Positions 1 through 8,469 of a stretch of 64,000 bases of DNA are shown here, piece after piece. Origin of the DNA: an uncultured Clostridia bacterium (lineage in GTDB: Bacteria; Bacillota; Clostridia; UBA1381; UMGS1253); NCBI GenBank assembly GCA_934457145.1, contig CAKSHP010000010.1:1-64000 (forward strand), read 5' to 3'. The notes beneath the pieces were generated by a model. It ran no database searches. It worked only from the letters and a program-made list of their open reading frames with translations, and was not told where the DNA came from. The first letter of the stretch is position 1; every line of letters starts with the position of its first letter. The position numbers and the translations under genes were made by a program.

Positions 1-76
1 TATCTTTTGTTTCGTTATACTCAGAGCCCTCATATTCTTCGAAAGGTATGTGTTGAAGTATAGCAAACTTATCCAT
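1..76 (-). CDS. partial phage gene downstream of the minor head protein
   Basis: Only the first 25 codons are inside the window (protein starts MDKFAILQHIPFEEY). A good ribosome site (AAGGAG, seven bases before the ATG) supports the start. The gene follows the minor head gene by only 13 bases on the same strand, so it is probably cotranscribed. I do not recognise the product. Because the preceding protein appears to end in a toxin-type deaminase domain, an immunity protein is one possibility, and an ordinary head or scaffold gene is another. The sequence to the left is needed. Confidence 0.6.
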   Translation of the reverse strand, partial: MDKFAILQHIPFEEYEGSEYNETKD

Positions 77-89
77 AGTTTTTGCTCCT

Positions 90-1862
90 TTATCTGTATT
101 TCCATGTTTTAAGTCCCTCGGGACTGTTGTTATATCCTCTTTTTCCGGATATAATATTTACAGTTGCTTTCGGAAACATCTGTTTAAATTGTTTTACAAC
201 TCCCTGACAGCTCTCGCATATGTGCTTTTCCGAAAGAATATCTATTGTGAAAACGTCCTCCGGTTTTTTAACTGTTGCGGCAAATTCAAGGAATTTTGCT
301 TCTGTATCATACTCTCGTAACACACCGTCTCCCAAAGGCTTTACCTTAAACAACCTGTTTGCTCTCAATTCCACCAGCGGATATTTGCCGATATACATGG
401 AATTTATAAAGGCTCCGCTTTCTTCCATTGCGCTATGTGAAAAATATGTTTTGCCGTTAAAATGCATTGAAGCAACGTTTCCGCCGGTTTTAAATTTTCC
501 GCGCAGTTTCTTTTTTTCTTTTCCGGTAACACTTGAGACATCAAAACCCTCCTGGCGCATAGTCCATGCAACATCGTCAAGCGCAAGGATTTTTTCTGTT
601 GTTGCCGTTCCGTCAACCTCATACATATTCACAATTTTGTATTGATGTTTTAAAAGTCCATACTTTTCTTTATCATTATACTTCAAATTTTGGAAACTGT
701 CAATATCTTTCGGCAGATTATCCGCTCCGAGAACCTTTTTATATCTTTCAAACTGTTCTGTATCGCCTCTGAGGGCTTTATGCATTGCCCTGCGTTTTTC
801 AAATGTGCCCTCGCCGGATATATCGTCAATGCTTTTTTCCCACTGCTCATATGTCATATTTTCATCAACATAATAAACTTTGCCGGTTTCGGGATTGCGT
901 GCGATACGTTTTCTCATGTTCTTTTTTGCTTTATCATCGGCAAATGAAACAGTGGTTGAACGGCAATAAGTATGCATAGGCGGCAGGTTTGTGCCGCAAA
1001 GCGCCTCCGATACCTTAAAAACCTTTCCGTCCATGCTCTGGCATATATCAGATGTTCTTAAATCGAGCGTTGCAAGGAATTTATATTTTTCAATGCCGGC
1101 AGCTTTATAGCTTTCCATATCAGCCATATTCGATATGTATGCAGATTCCGTGCGCACAAGGCGGCGCGCAGCATATGCCGACGATGCCATTTTGTTTTCA
1201 ATTTCCTTTGCCGTTTTGTTATAGCTTCTGCCTGTCATAAACGAAACCAAAAGCTCGTTTTTAAGCGTTTGATTTATGTTTTTTTCTCTGTCCCATATAC
1301 GCTCTGAAAATATCTTTCCGCTCCAGTTCTGGCGCAATATTTCGTTTATTCTCGATTTCGGCATTTTTGCAAAAGAAAATATAAATCCGGCGCGCTTTTG
1401 CGTGTCAAACATTGTTTTCATAAATGCCTCCGGCAAAAGCGAGGTATAGTGCTGTTTGGTTATATTTTGCTCAAACTTTGCAAGAGAGGCGGTTTGTTTG
1501 TCTATATCCTTTTGCAGCGCCTCAAGCCTGCCTATACGGTGAGCATAAGCAGGCGAGTCAATCTGTTTTATAAGCTCTTCTTTTGCGCTTTCATCTTCTA
1601 TGCGCCGGACGGCGGCTTTTAAATCCGCAAGCGTTGCATCGTCGGGCAGATTTTTTAAAAGCCGTCTTGCCTCTGCCTCTGAAAGCTTGTTTTTTGTAAC
1701 AAACGCATTAAAAATATCATGCATTTGTTTGTTTATGTAATTCGTTGAATTTATATAAGCTTTTGCAATATCGTCTGCAACGGCGTCTGCCTGTTTTTGA
1801 TATTCATACATTCGCGTGTCTGCTCTTTTTTGCCAATATGAAAGAGGTTTTTTAACGCTCAT
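90..1862 (-). CDS. phage minor head protein (SPP1 gp7 / Mu F family) with C-terminal deaminase-like domain
   Basis: The 590-residue product is a minor capsid protein expected to enter the procapsid with the portal. Its middle carries the family signature: a TSDICQSMDGK stretch followed by LPPMHTYCRSTTV, the usual gp7 zinc-like motif. The family is often 300-400 residues, so about 200 residues are extra. The C-terminal part has D519-T-E521 in YDTEAKFLEF and then C549-E-S-C552 in CESCQGVVKQFKQMFP. This is the (H/D)xE...CxxC pattern of the deaminase fold and resembles the toxin-deaminase family PF14424 (BURPS668_1122). Family assignment of the tail is inference from motifs. The gene overlaps the end of the portal gene and precedes a partial gene by 13 bases. 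Confidence 0.85.
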   Translation of the reverse strand: MSVKKPLSYWQKRADTRMYEYQKQADAVADDIAKAYINSTNYINKQMHDIFNAFVTKNKLSEAEARRLLKNLPDDATLADLKAAVRRIEDESAKEELIKQIDSPAYAHRIGRLEALQKDIDKQTASLAKFEQNITKQHYTSLLPEAFMKTMFDTQKRAGFIFSFAKMPKSRINEILRQNWSGKIFSERIWDREKNINQTLKNELLVSFMTGRSYNKTAKEIENKMASSAYAARRLVRTESAYISNMADMESYKAAGIEKYKFLATLDLRTSDICQSMDGKVFKVSEALCGTNLPPMHTYCRSTTVSFADDKAKKNMRKRIARNPETGKVYYVDENMTYEQWEKSIDDISGEGTFEKRRAMHKALRGDTEQFERYKKVLGADNLPKDIDSFQNLKYNDKEKYGLLKHQYKIVNMYEVDGTATTEKILALDDVAWTMRQEGFDVSSVTGKEKKKLRGKFKTGGNVASMHFNGKTYFSHSAMEESGAFINSMYIGKYPLVELRANRLFKVKPLGDGVLREYDTEAKFLEFAATVKKPEDVFTIDILSEKHICESCQGVVKQFKQMFPKATVNIISGKRGYNNSPEGLKTWKYR

Positions 1863-3202
1863 TATTCATCAGCTCCCGGAGGCGTATTTGTCACACCGAA
1901 CATCTGCTGCTGTGCTTGAACCTGTTTTGCCTGCTGCTTTTCAAGTTCTTCAATTTCGGTTTCGGCATTTTCAGTCCACGGGTGATTTTTAACAATTGTC
2001 TTATCAGAAACAACGTCTTTGCTCATAGACGCTATCTGTGCATTTTCCAAATCATTTTGAACGGCATTTCTGCTCCATGTTTGTGTTACTGTTTTACAAG
2101 GTATGTTATTTAAGCGGCATATGGTTTTTACAAGCGTTTCAATGCTGCACCGAAACTCTGTTTCAAGTGCGCCGCTTTTCAGCTCCAGCAGCGAATAAAG
2201 GTGCTTTAAAGCAACGCCCGAGGCATTGCCTATCTTTTCATTATCGGGATCAACTCCCATTCCCGAAGTGAATATCTGCTTGCGTGTGCGGTCTAAAAAC
2301 ACCTGCCTTGCCTCACACGGGATTTCCGCGCGTATAACATCAAGCCCGCCGTCATCGTCAACCTTAACCAGTTTCGAAGATTTTAAATCGTCTATAAATT
2401 CACCCTTGTCCTGTCCGGCATAGTTTTTTAATACAAATATAACCTCCTGAACATCGTCTATATCATTTTCAAAGCCCGAATAAACTTTGTCGTATGCGTC
2501 AATCAAATCTTTGTACATATGCAAATCATCTGTTTTTGTTTCGTTGTTAAAAAACGAAATAAACGGCACCATGCCTATATCATGGCGCATAACTTCTCCG
2601 CATTGCGGGTAAAAAAACGGCGCGTATACGCAGTCGGTTGTTTCCTCATAAAAGCGCACTTCCTTATCCGTCCAGTATTCACAGCGGTTTTTGAAATTGC
2701 CGTTTTCATCACAATACCTGTATGCGCGCAAAACGGCTATTAATTCATTTTCAAGGTTATCTGTGTAAATCGGGATAATCTGCACGGGATCGACGTTTGT
2801 ATAGCAGGTGTCGCCGTTTTTGTCTTTCCATATGTGAACCCATGCAGTGCCGCAGTTTGATGCGTCCACAGCGGCATTTTTTAAAACTCTTGCAAACTTA
2901 CCGCCGAGGATTTCGTTTATTTTTTCGTTTGCGCTTGCCTCGCCAATATCGATTGCCGGCGGATATGTAAACAAATATCCCACCTTCTGGCGTACTAAAA
3001 GCTCATGCCAATTGTGCGAGATGCGGTTGTCGGCAACCTTTAAAGGACTTCTTTTATCGGTTTTATTGTTATAGCTTGCCGCTCCGGTTAATTTTATCCG
3101 ATTATCGTTTAAATAATATTCTCTTGCCGTTGTTGCATTTTTTATAAAGTTTGCATGTCCGTTTAACAGTTTGTTTATTACCTCGCTTATTTTATCTACC
3201 AT
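1862..3202 (-). CDS. phage portal protein, SPP1 gp6-like
   Basis: The 446-residue product forms the dodecameric ring at the capsid vertex through which DNA is packaged and to which terminase docks. The N-terminal region (REYYLNDNRI, then ADNRISHNWHELLVRQKVGY) and the acidic, low-complexity C-terminus rich in Q are typical of SPP1 gp6-type portals, and the length fits. It overlaps terminase by seven bases and touches the minor head start, giving the standard order terS-terL-portal-minor head. No lesion is visible. Confidence 0.93.
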   Translation of the reverse strand: MVDKISEVINKLLNGHANFIKNATTAREYYLNDNRIKLTGAASYNNKTDKRSPLKVADNRISHNWHELLVRQKVGYLFTYPPAIDIGEASANEKINEILGGKFARVLKNAAVDASNCGTAWVHIWKDKNGDTCYTNVDPVQIIPIYTDNLENELIAVLRAYRYCDENGNFKNRCEYWTDKEVRFYEETTDCVYAPFFYPQCGEVMRHDIGMVPFISFFNNETKTDDLHMYKDLIDAYDKVYSGFENDIDDVQEVIFVLKNYAGQDKGEFIDDLKSSKLVKVDDDGGLDVIRAEIPCEARQVFLDRTRKQIFTSGMGVDPDNEKIGNASGVALKHLYSLLELKSGALETEFRCSIETLVKTICRLNNIPCKTVTQTWSRNAVQNDLENAQIASMSKDVVSDKTIVKNHPWTENAETEIEELEKQQAKQVQAQQQMFGVTNTPPGADE

Positions 3203-4434
3203 ACGGAAACCCCGCCTTTCTTCATATCCTTTTCATTTGCATATCTTATTGCGTCTATCGCATGATTATCTTTATCGGGAAAACCCTCTTTAAAGTTGTC
3301 GTTTGAGTCCTTTTCAAGTTCATATTCCATAAATTCCTTTGCTGTGTTCGGACAGCGCTCGTTATCGATTATTATTTCGGTTAAATTTTGCAGCCATGTT
3401 ATACCATGCTCCACGCTTCCGGGGCCTTTTTTTGCTTTGCGTATTCTAAAGCCGCGGTCGCGAAGTTCGTCATTGCTTCGCGGTTCGGCTGATTCTGCTG
3501 TTATAAAATCATTTAGCTTATTTTCTTTTTTTATCGCGGCTGATATTGCGTCATACTTTGCGCCGACTTTGTAGTATTCATAAAATATAAAAAGCCTTTT
3601 TCTTTTTTTATCGTAATGACATACCACATATACAAAAGGATCCGCTCCGTAACCCCAGTCAATTCCGCGGCGGACGTTGTCAAACTCTTTTATTTCCGAT
3701 TGCGATACAGGTCTTATTTTAAGATTTGTAAACACTTCGCCGCCCGTGCCGGTTACTTCGCCTAAATATTCATGGTTATACCTGTCAGGCTTGGTTTTCT
3801 TTAAATTCTCCGCCTCTTCAAAAAACTTTTCTCCAAGCCAGCCGGCAGGCACATCAAGGTATGTGCTGTGGTGCACAATTTTGTTTTTTTCCCGCTTTAC
3901 AACCTCTTTGTTTACCCAGTTGCCCTGAGACCTCGGAGGATTGTATGTGTAAAAAACATTAAAGCTTTCGCCGCCTCGCATAAGCGACTGATTTATCGTT
4001 CGTATTTCCTCGATTCCGGCAAATTCGTCAACCTCTTCATACCAGATGTATTTTACATATCCCTTTGAAACTTTGGTTGATTTAAGCTTTTTCGGCTTAT
4101 CCGCTCCGCGAAACAGTATTCTTTGCCCGGTCGGCATATAAATAAGCTCAAGCGGGGAAAGCTTTGCTTGCCAAAAGTCATTTACTCCGAGCTTATCAAT
4201 CGCCCATATAAGCTGCTCATAAACGCTGTCTTTTAAATAGTGACCGACTTTTCTTATAACAACCGCGTTTGTGTTGGGATTTTGCATCATGCCGAGTATT
4301 ATTTCAATCGATATAAAAGACGATTTTGTCGAGCCTCTGCCGCCTTTAAGCCAATAATGCGTATGTGCGCCGGACTGTATATCGTTGTGAACGCCGAAAA
4401 AGACAGATGCAATTATTTCAGAAAGCCTTATCAT
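3196..4434 (-). CDS. terL: phage terminase large subunit, PBSX family
   Basis: This is the ATP-driven DNA packaging motor and headful nuclease. The 412 residues carry a Walker A (GGRGSTKS, residues 31-38), a Walker B (IWYEEVDEF) and a C-terminal RNase-H-like nuclease with the acidic motifs GIDWGYGADPF and HAIDAIRYA. Length and motif order are those of PBSX-type large subunits. It overlaps the small subunit by four bases and the portal by seven, so translation is probably coupled. Presence of an intact terminase, portal and minor head argues that the prophage is, or recently was, able to package. Confidence 0.96.
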   Translation of the reverse strand: MIRLSEIIASVFFGVHNDIQSGAHTHYWLKGGRGSTKSSFISIEIILGMMQNPNTNAVVIRKVGHYLKDSVYEQLIWAIDKLGVNDFWQAKLSPLELIYMPTGQRILFRGADKPKKLKSTKVSKGYVKYIWYEEVDEFAGIEEIRTINQSLMRGGESFNVFYTYNPPRSQGNWVNKEVVKREKNKIVHHSTYLDVPAGWLGEKFFEEAENLKKTKPDRYNHEYLGEVTGTGGEVFTNLKIRPVSQSEIKEFDNVRRGIDWGYGADPFVYVVCHYDKKRKRLFIFYEYYKVGAKYDAISAAIKKENKLNDFITAESAEPRSNDELRDRGFRIRKAKKGPGSVEHGITWLQNLTEIIIDNERCPNTAKEFMEYELEKDSNDNFKEGFPDKDNHAIDAIRYANEKDMKKGGVSVW

Positions 4435-4832
4435 GAGTTTTTATCCTCTGTTTCATCAAGGCTTTTAAGCGGTTCGGTCTTTGGAATGTCGTTAAAAATC
4501 TGAACGCTTGCCTCGCCTGTAAGCTTAAGCTTTGGTGTGTATTTTTCTTTTAATTCAAAATACAGCCGCATTGCAAACGTATCACCCGCAGCGCACCTTT
4601 TAATCAGCGCTTTCCACACTGTCGGAAGCTCGGCATCGGTGTATTTATCAACCAAATCGCTCACGTATTTCATGAAGTTTTCATCACGCAGCCAGCGGTA
4701 AAAAGTTGTTCTCGGTACGCCCACGCGCCGCATAATCTCGCTGTGATTTGAAAATTCATCAGGATTTGCAAGAAGTTCGGCAACTTCTCTTTGCTTTTTT
4801 GATAGCTTTGTTTTTGTTCCGTTTTGTGCCAT
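4431..4832 (-). CDS. terS: phage terminase small subunit (phBC6A51-type helix-turn-helix)
   Basis: The 133-residue DNA-recognition subunit of terminase selects the pac site and hands DNA to TerL. A helix-turn-helix is visible near residues 27-52 (HSEIMRRVGVPRTTFYRWLR), followed by a helical oligomerisation region. It is the first gene of the late cluster and starts about 40 bases after a strong hairpin terminator, so its expression probably depends on read-through or on late regulation. The AGGAG ribosome site supports the ATG. Confidence 0.9.
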   Translation of the reverse strand: MAQNGTKTKLSKKQREVAELLANPDEFSNHSEIMRRVGVPRTTFYRWLRDENFMKYVSDLVDKYTDAELPTVWKALIKRCAAGDTFAMRLYFELKEKYTPKLKLTGEASVQIFNDIPKTEPLKSLDETEDKNS

Positions 4833-4870
4833 TTTGCATTTCTCCTTTCTTCTTATGCTTATACAAATTT

Positions 4871-4900
4871 AAAAAAGCGCCCGAAAACAGGCGCTTTTTT
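4871..4900 (-). terminator. intrinsic terminator between early and late genes
   Basis: An 11-base arm (AAAAAAGCGCC) pairs across an eight-base loop with GGCGCTTTTTT. Read leftward the stem ends in a run of U, so it should stop transcripts coming from the regulator gene or from the adjacent promoter before they reach terminase. It is symmetrical enough to work on both strands. Confidence 0.85.
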
Positions 4901-4937
4901 AGCTTATCTTTGCCCCGCAGTCCTTTTCGGCAGTTGT

Positions 4938-4967
4938 ATTATACAACACCTAAACCGGACATTTAGG
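4938..4967 (-). promoter_or_regulatory. candidate late promoter with inverted-repeat activator site
   Basis: Read leftward, TGTATAAT gives a good extended -10 (4938-4943 on the plus strand), but no consensus -35 exists at the right distance. Instead the -35 zone is covered by an inverted repeat, CCTAAACCGGACATTTAGG (4949-4967). A weak -35 overlapped by a repeat is what an activator-dependent phage late promoter looks like, and a candidate activator is encoded next door. The predicted start lies about 30 bases before the terminator. Function is inferred. Confidence 0.5.
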
Positions 4968-4975
4968 GACAACTT

Positions 4976-5332
4976 TTATTTTTTGGAATTTTTAAGGTGA
5001 CGAAACAGGCGTTTGCGCACTCCGTCGGCAGTGTTTCCGCCGCCGATATGAAATGCAATCTGAACCCATGATAGACCGTTTATAAAACGCAGCGTGAAAA
5101 TCTGGCGCGTGATACTGTCGGGAATTTTTGCTATATACCGCTCGATACGGTTTCGGGTGCGTAAAAGCCGCGTTATTTTTGACGATATAATTTCTTTTAG
5201 CTCCGCTATTTCATCAGAACACACGTTTTTTTGATTATTTTTTTGCAAAGATGAAATCTCGTCAAGCCTTTTTTTATCGGCTTCTATTTCGCGGTTTAAA
5301 TAATACAGCTGGCTTAATTCTTTAAAATCCAC
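4976..5332 (-). CDS. phage sigma-70 region-4-like regulator (DUF1492/ArpU type)
   Basis: The 118-residue product has an N-terminal coiled coil and a C-terminal helix-turn-helix (residues about 72-112, IPDSITRQIFTLRFINGLSW then QIAFHIGGG) resembling sigma factor region 4. Proteins of this kind sit just before terminase in many Firmicutes prophages and are thought to switch on late genes. GTG is the likely start, since GGAGG lies ten bases upstream and the nearby ATG frame closes at once. It immediately precedes the candidate late promoter and terminator, which fits a late-switch role. Confidence 0.75.
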   Translation of the reverse strand: MDFKELSQLYYLNREIEADKKRLDEISSLQKNNQKNVCSDEIAELKEIISSKITRLLRTRNRIERYIAKIPDSITRQIFTLRFINGLSWVQIAFHIGGGNTADGVRKRLFRHLKNSKK

Positions 5333-5354
5333 CTGCCATGCCTCCTTAAAAATT

Positions 5355-5705
5355 TTATTGCGGTCTGAAATTCGGGCAAAAAATTATTTGATAGGTCTTT
5401 TTATATTCTTTGCGTGCGGAAGGGTAATCAACTTTTATTGCTTTCCAGTTTCTGATTGCTTTGCCTTTTAAAAGCCATTTGCATTTATCAACGCCGCAGT
5501 CTAAACACATATTGCCTTTTGCACTGCCCCGATATGTTTTTCCGTATGCTCTGGCGCATGCTTTAGAACACGTGTGACTTCGCAGACCGGCGGCGGTTAT
5601 CCTTTCAACAATTTTGCCGCAGTGCGGGCATTTAAAAAGCGAGGTTTGCGTTTTGCTGCCGTCTGAAAGCTTTCTTTGCCCTGTGTTTTTTTTAATCAGT
5701 TTCAT
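5355..5705 (-). CDS. putative zinc-finger phage protein
   Basis: The 116-residue basic protein has CPHCGK and CSKACARAYG (Cys pairs resembling a short zinc ribbon) plus MCLDCGVDKC, so it may bind two metals. I do not recognise a family with certainty. It overlaps the end of the PnuC-like gene and lies in the early operon before the late regulator. A DNA-binding accessory role is plausible but not shown. Confidence 0.65.
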   Translation of the reverse strand: MKLIKKNTGQRKLSDGSKTQTSLFKCPHCGKIVERITAAGLRSHTCSKACARAYGKTYRGSAKGNMCLDCGVDKCKWLLKGKAIRNWKAIKVDYPSARKEYKKTYQIIFCPNFRPQ

Positions 5706-5916
5706 TTTCTTTGCCCCACTTTCTAAACCCGACAGCCGATATTATAAAATACAGCGCAAACAACACAGCCTGTGCATATGCGCCGAGGGCGGCATCATAT
5801 ATACACCAGAATGCATTTGTAAAAAGCCATAATATAAAACACCAGCGCTTTTTATATGCGTTTGCAATCGTTGCCGCAACCGACACGGCGGTTACTATGT
5901 AAGAAAGCGTTTGCAT
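5692..5916 (-). CDS. small PnuC-like membrane protein
   Basis: The 74 residues form two or three hydrophobic helices with the pattern IANAYKKRWCFILWLFTNAF, typical of short phage proteins that resemble part of nicotinamide-riboside transporters of the PnuC type. Full PnuC is about three times longer, so this is a mini-version whose transport ability is unproven. It overlaps both neighbours by a few bases, consistent with one operon. Confidence 0.7.
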   Translation of the reverse strand: MQTLSYIVTAVSVAATIANAYKKRWCFILWLFTNAFWCIYDAALGAYAQAVLFALYFIISAVGFRKWGKENETD

Positions 5917-6908
5917 TATTCATCAGCTCCGATCGTTTTTATAATCATTTCGCAAAATGCGCGCAATGCATTTTTAAGTTTTTTATTTTCCTCGGTTTTA
6001 TCGGCAATCTCAAGCATTTTATTAACCGAATATTTCGCGTTTTCAAAATACGCTTTAAACTCTGCCATATCGCCCGAAGATGAAACCACAAGCTTTTTAT
6101 TAAGTTCTTCTATCCGCTCCGAAAGCTTTTTGTTTTCCTCCCGCTGGCGGGCAAGGGTTGCGTCCTGTGCGGTTTTGGCAGCCTCAATCTGTTCTTTCGC
6201 GGTTTTTGCCGCCTGTTTGCTTTTTTCAACGTCATTTTTCAAATGTTCGATTTTGCTTTTTAATTGTTCGATTTCCTTTTGCTTTTCCTCTGCCGCTTGT
6301 TTTTTTATATCCTCCATATCTTCATCGGACAACGGCAGCGTTGCAACCTCAACGGGCCGGCTTTTTAATTCTTCAAGTTCTTCTGTTGTTTTTTTAAGCG
6401 TTTCGGCAAGATGTTCGGTTTCCTTTTGCTGATACGAAAGCTTGCTTTCAAGTTCGTTTACGTCCATTTTGGCAAGCTCCGCTTGGCGGAGCGCGTCGTT
6501 TTTCTCTTTAACGGCTTTTTCAAGCTCGCGCTTGCTCATTTCAAGCGCCGTTTTCTCTTCACCGTTTATGTTATGCGTTTGCTCCATAAAGCTTTCTCTT
6601 TCATCTTCCGGCAGAGCGAGCAGTATAAGCGCTTTACTTGCTCCCAAAGCCGTCACCGATGACGAATTTGTATATTCTTTGGCAAGGCGCATAAACCTTT
6701 GAGCGCTCGCCTCCGAAAACTCAACCTTTTTTTCAAGCCACTCGCCCCACTCGCCGTGGTCAAGCTGAGCCTTTGCCTCGTTTAATCTTTTGCCTATTTC
6801 CAAAACCGCGGCGCCGGCAGTCTGTTTGTAAAAATTAATTTCCTGTGTGATTACTTCTATCGGGCGAATGTTTATTTGTGTATCGTTATTTGTTTGAATT
6901 TCGTTCAT
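5916..6908 (-). CDS. DUF3102 domain phage protein with long coiled coil
   Basis: The 330-residue protein has an N-terminal DUF3102 region (residues about 15-100, including HGEWGEWLEKKVEFS and AQRFMRLAKEY) followed by roughly 150 residues of charged coiled coil rich in K, E and Q. DUF3102 proteins are common in Firmicutes phages and plasmids near replication genes and their role is not known. It lies between PcfJ and the PnuC-like gene in the early operon. Confidence 0.82.
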   Translation of the reverse strand: MNEIQTNNDTQINIRPIEVITQEINFYKQTAGAAVLEIGKRLNEAKAQLDHGEWGEWLEKKVEFSEASAQRFMRLAKEYTNSSSVTALGASKALILLALPEDERESFMEQTHNINGEEKTALEMSKRELEKAVKEKNDALRQAELAKMDVNELESKLSYQQKETEHLAETLKKTTEELEELKSRPVEVATLPLSDEDMEDIKKQAAEEKQKEIEQLKSKIEHLKNDVEKSKQAAKTAKEQIEAAKTAQDATLARQREENKKLSERIEELNKKLVVSSSGDMAEFKAYFENAKYSVNKMLEIADKTEENKKLKNALRAFCEMIIKTIGADE

Positions 6909-6923
6909 TTTTTCTTTTCTCCT

Positions 6924-8456
6924 TTACGCTGATTTTTTAGCTTTTGTTTTTCGGATAACGTTTTCAAGCCACGTTAAAGCAAATTCTTTTACTTCTTTTT
7001 CCGTGTCATACGATCTGTTGTGAAGTGTTCGGCACTGGATAATTGTTTTACCTCTAAGCTCAAGCGTGAAATACGGCTTGTCCGGCTCGGCTGTTTTGCG
7101 TATAAAATAAATTTGCGTTTGCCTTGTTGCCATTCGCTCGGCATAACCTCCAACGCAGTGATGCAGTTTTGCCCCTTCGCGCTTTAACTCGGCAGGATCC
7201 GCCGCAGGGCGAATTAACAGCGTTTCGCTTTTATAACAGTTTTTTTCAAGCGATTTTGCGACCTTTTTAAATTTTTCGAACATTTCTTTGTTTTCTTCAT
7301 ACTCTACCATGGCAGACGTGCGTTCGTGCGCCGCCTGCAAATCTTTCGGAAAAAGCACTATGTTTGATTTTAAATCAAGCTTAAGCTTTTCACACTCTAA
7401 AATATAGTCATGATACATGCTTTCGTTATATTTGCTTTCATTATCTGCATAAAGGTATGATTTTACATGCTTTTGATATTTATCAAGGCTCATATATTTA
7501 AGCGCTGTAACCAAATGATCTGTGCTGTAACCGCATGTAAGTATGTCATATGTGATTTTTTGCGCAGGCATTATTTTTATAAGCTTGTTTGCCCGAATTA
7601 AAATATCGTCGCTCCACTCCATGGGATCAAGCGTTTTTAACAGCTGAATCGGAAAGCGAAAGCACTCCTTTAACTTTTTTCTTTTCCACAAAACCGCATT
7701 GTTTATCTCTTTGCCTCCGTACATACGCTGGTTTATAAGCTTATAAAAATCATTTTTGATTAAAAACTCCATAATGGCATAATGCGAGCACAGATGTGCA
7801 TATTTTATAATATCGTCATGAATTACCCTTTTGTTTGCCAGTTTTAAAAATTTGTCGGCAGCAAAATATTTTAAATGAGTTTTTGAAAAGAAAGTCTTAT
7901 CCGCTCCCGGATAAAAATCATAAGATCCGTCATATATGTTAAACCTGTCGTTTTTTGTCCAGTCGTGAAGGCGGTTTTCAATTGAGCCGCAAAAATTGTA
8001 TGCAAACTTATGATAATGCTCCCAATATCCCGTTGCGTTTGGTTTAAACGCATATCTTACGCATTCTTCAAGGCAGTTTTTTAAATTTTTATATTTTGCC
8101 GTGTAATCTCGCATTAGATGAAACATTCTAAACCAAAGCACACCGTTTTTATCAAGCTGAGCGCACACCACGTTTGCAACTTTATCTTCTTTCCATGCCG
8201 CTCCGCCGGACAGGTAACATGTAACGTGTGCGCCGCAATCGGGGCAGGTTCTTGTTATATAATTTTTAAATCTTAACGTTTGGCTTTGTGCGCGGACATC
8301 TCTTTTGCAAACATAGCATTTTCCGCGCCAACCGCCTTTTTTGTAAAGAATTGTTGCATCGTTTGGTAAAATTTCTTCTCGTATCCAGTCTAAAAAACCT
8401 TTCGGAAGTCTTTTAGGACAATTTTTTATATAATCATCTTCAAATTTTTCTGTCAT
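6924..8456 (-). CDS. PcfJ-like protein
   Basis: The product is about 510 residues. The N-terminal third has two Cys pairs (CYVCKRDV and CPDCGAHV) that could form a zinc ribbon, and the C-terminal third carries the PcfJ signature HHCVGGYAERM. PcfJ and its partner PcfK are known from the enterococcal plasmid pCF10 and from many prophages, without an established biochemical function. An ATG ten codons further upstream exists, but AGGGGGCGGAG lies just ahead of the chosen one. It follows pcfK directly and is probably translated with it. Confidence 0.85.
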   Translation of the reverse strand: MTEKFEDDYIKNCPKRLPKGFLDWIREEILPNDATILYKKGGWRGKCYVCKRDVRAQSQTLRFKNYITRTCPDCGAHVTCYLSGGAAWKEDKVANVVCAQLDKNGVLWFRMFHLMRDYTAKYKNLKNCLEECVRYAFKPNATGYWEHYHKFAYNFCGSIENRLHDWTKNDRFNIYDGSYDFYPGADKTFFSKTHLKYFAADKFLKLANKRVIHDDIIKYAHLCSHYAIMEFLIKNDFYKLINQRMYGGKEINNAVLWKRKKLKECFRFPIQLLKTLDPMEWSDDILIRANKLIKIMPAQKITYDILTCGYSTDHLVTALKYMSLDKYQKHVKSYLYADNESKYNESMYHDYILECEKLKLDLKSNIVLFPKDLQAAHERTSAMVEYEENKEMFEKFKKVAKSLEKNCYKSETLLIRPAADPAELKREGAKLHHCVGGYAERMATRQTQIYFIRKTAEPDKPYFTLELRGKTIIQCRTLHNRSYDTEKEVKEFALTWLENVIRKTKAKKSA

Positions 8457-8469
8457 ATGCTCCGCCCCC

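Noticed and set aside
90..450. HSAMEES (residues 476-482 of the minor head protein) as the deaminase His-x-Glu motif
   Set aside because: The spacing from His to Glu is wrong; D519-T-E521, nearer the CxxC, fits the family pattern better.
220..645. Rightward open frame inside the minor head gene
   Set aside because: It lies fully antisense to a well-supported gene, has no ribosome site and no recognisable domain; many similar shadows occur across the window.
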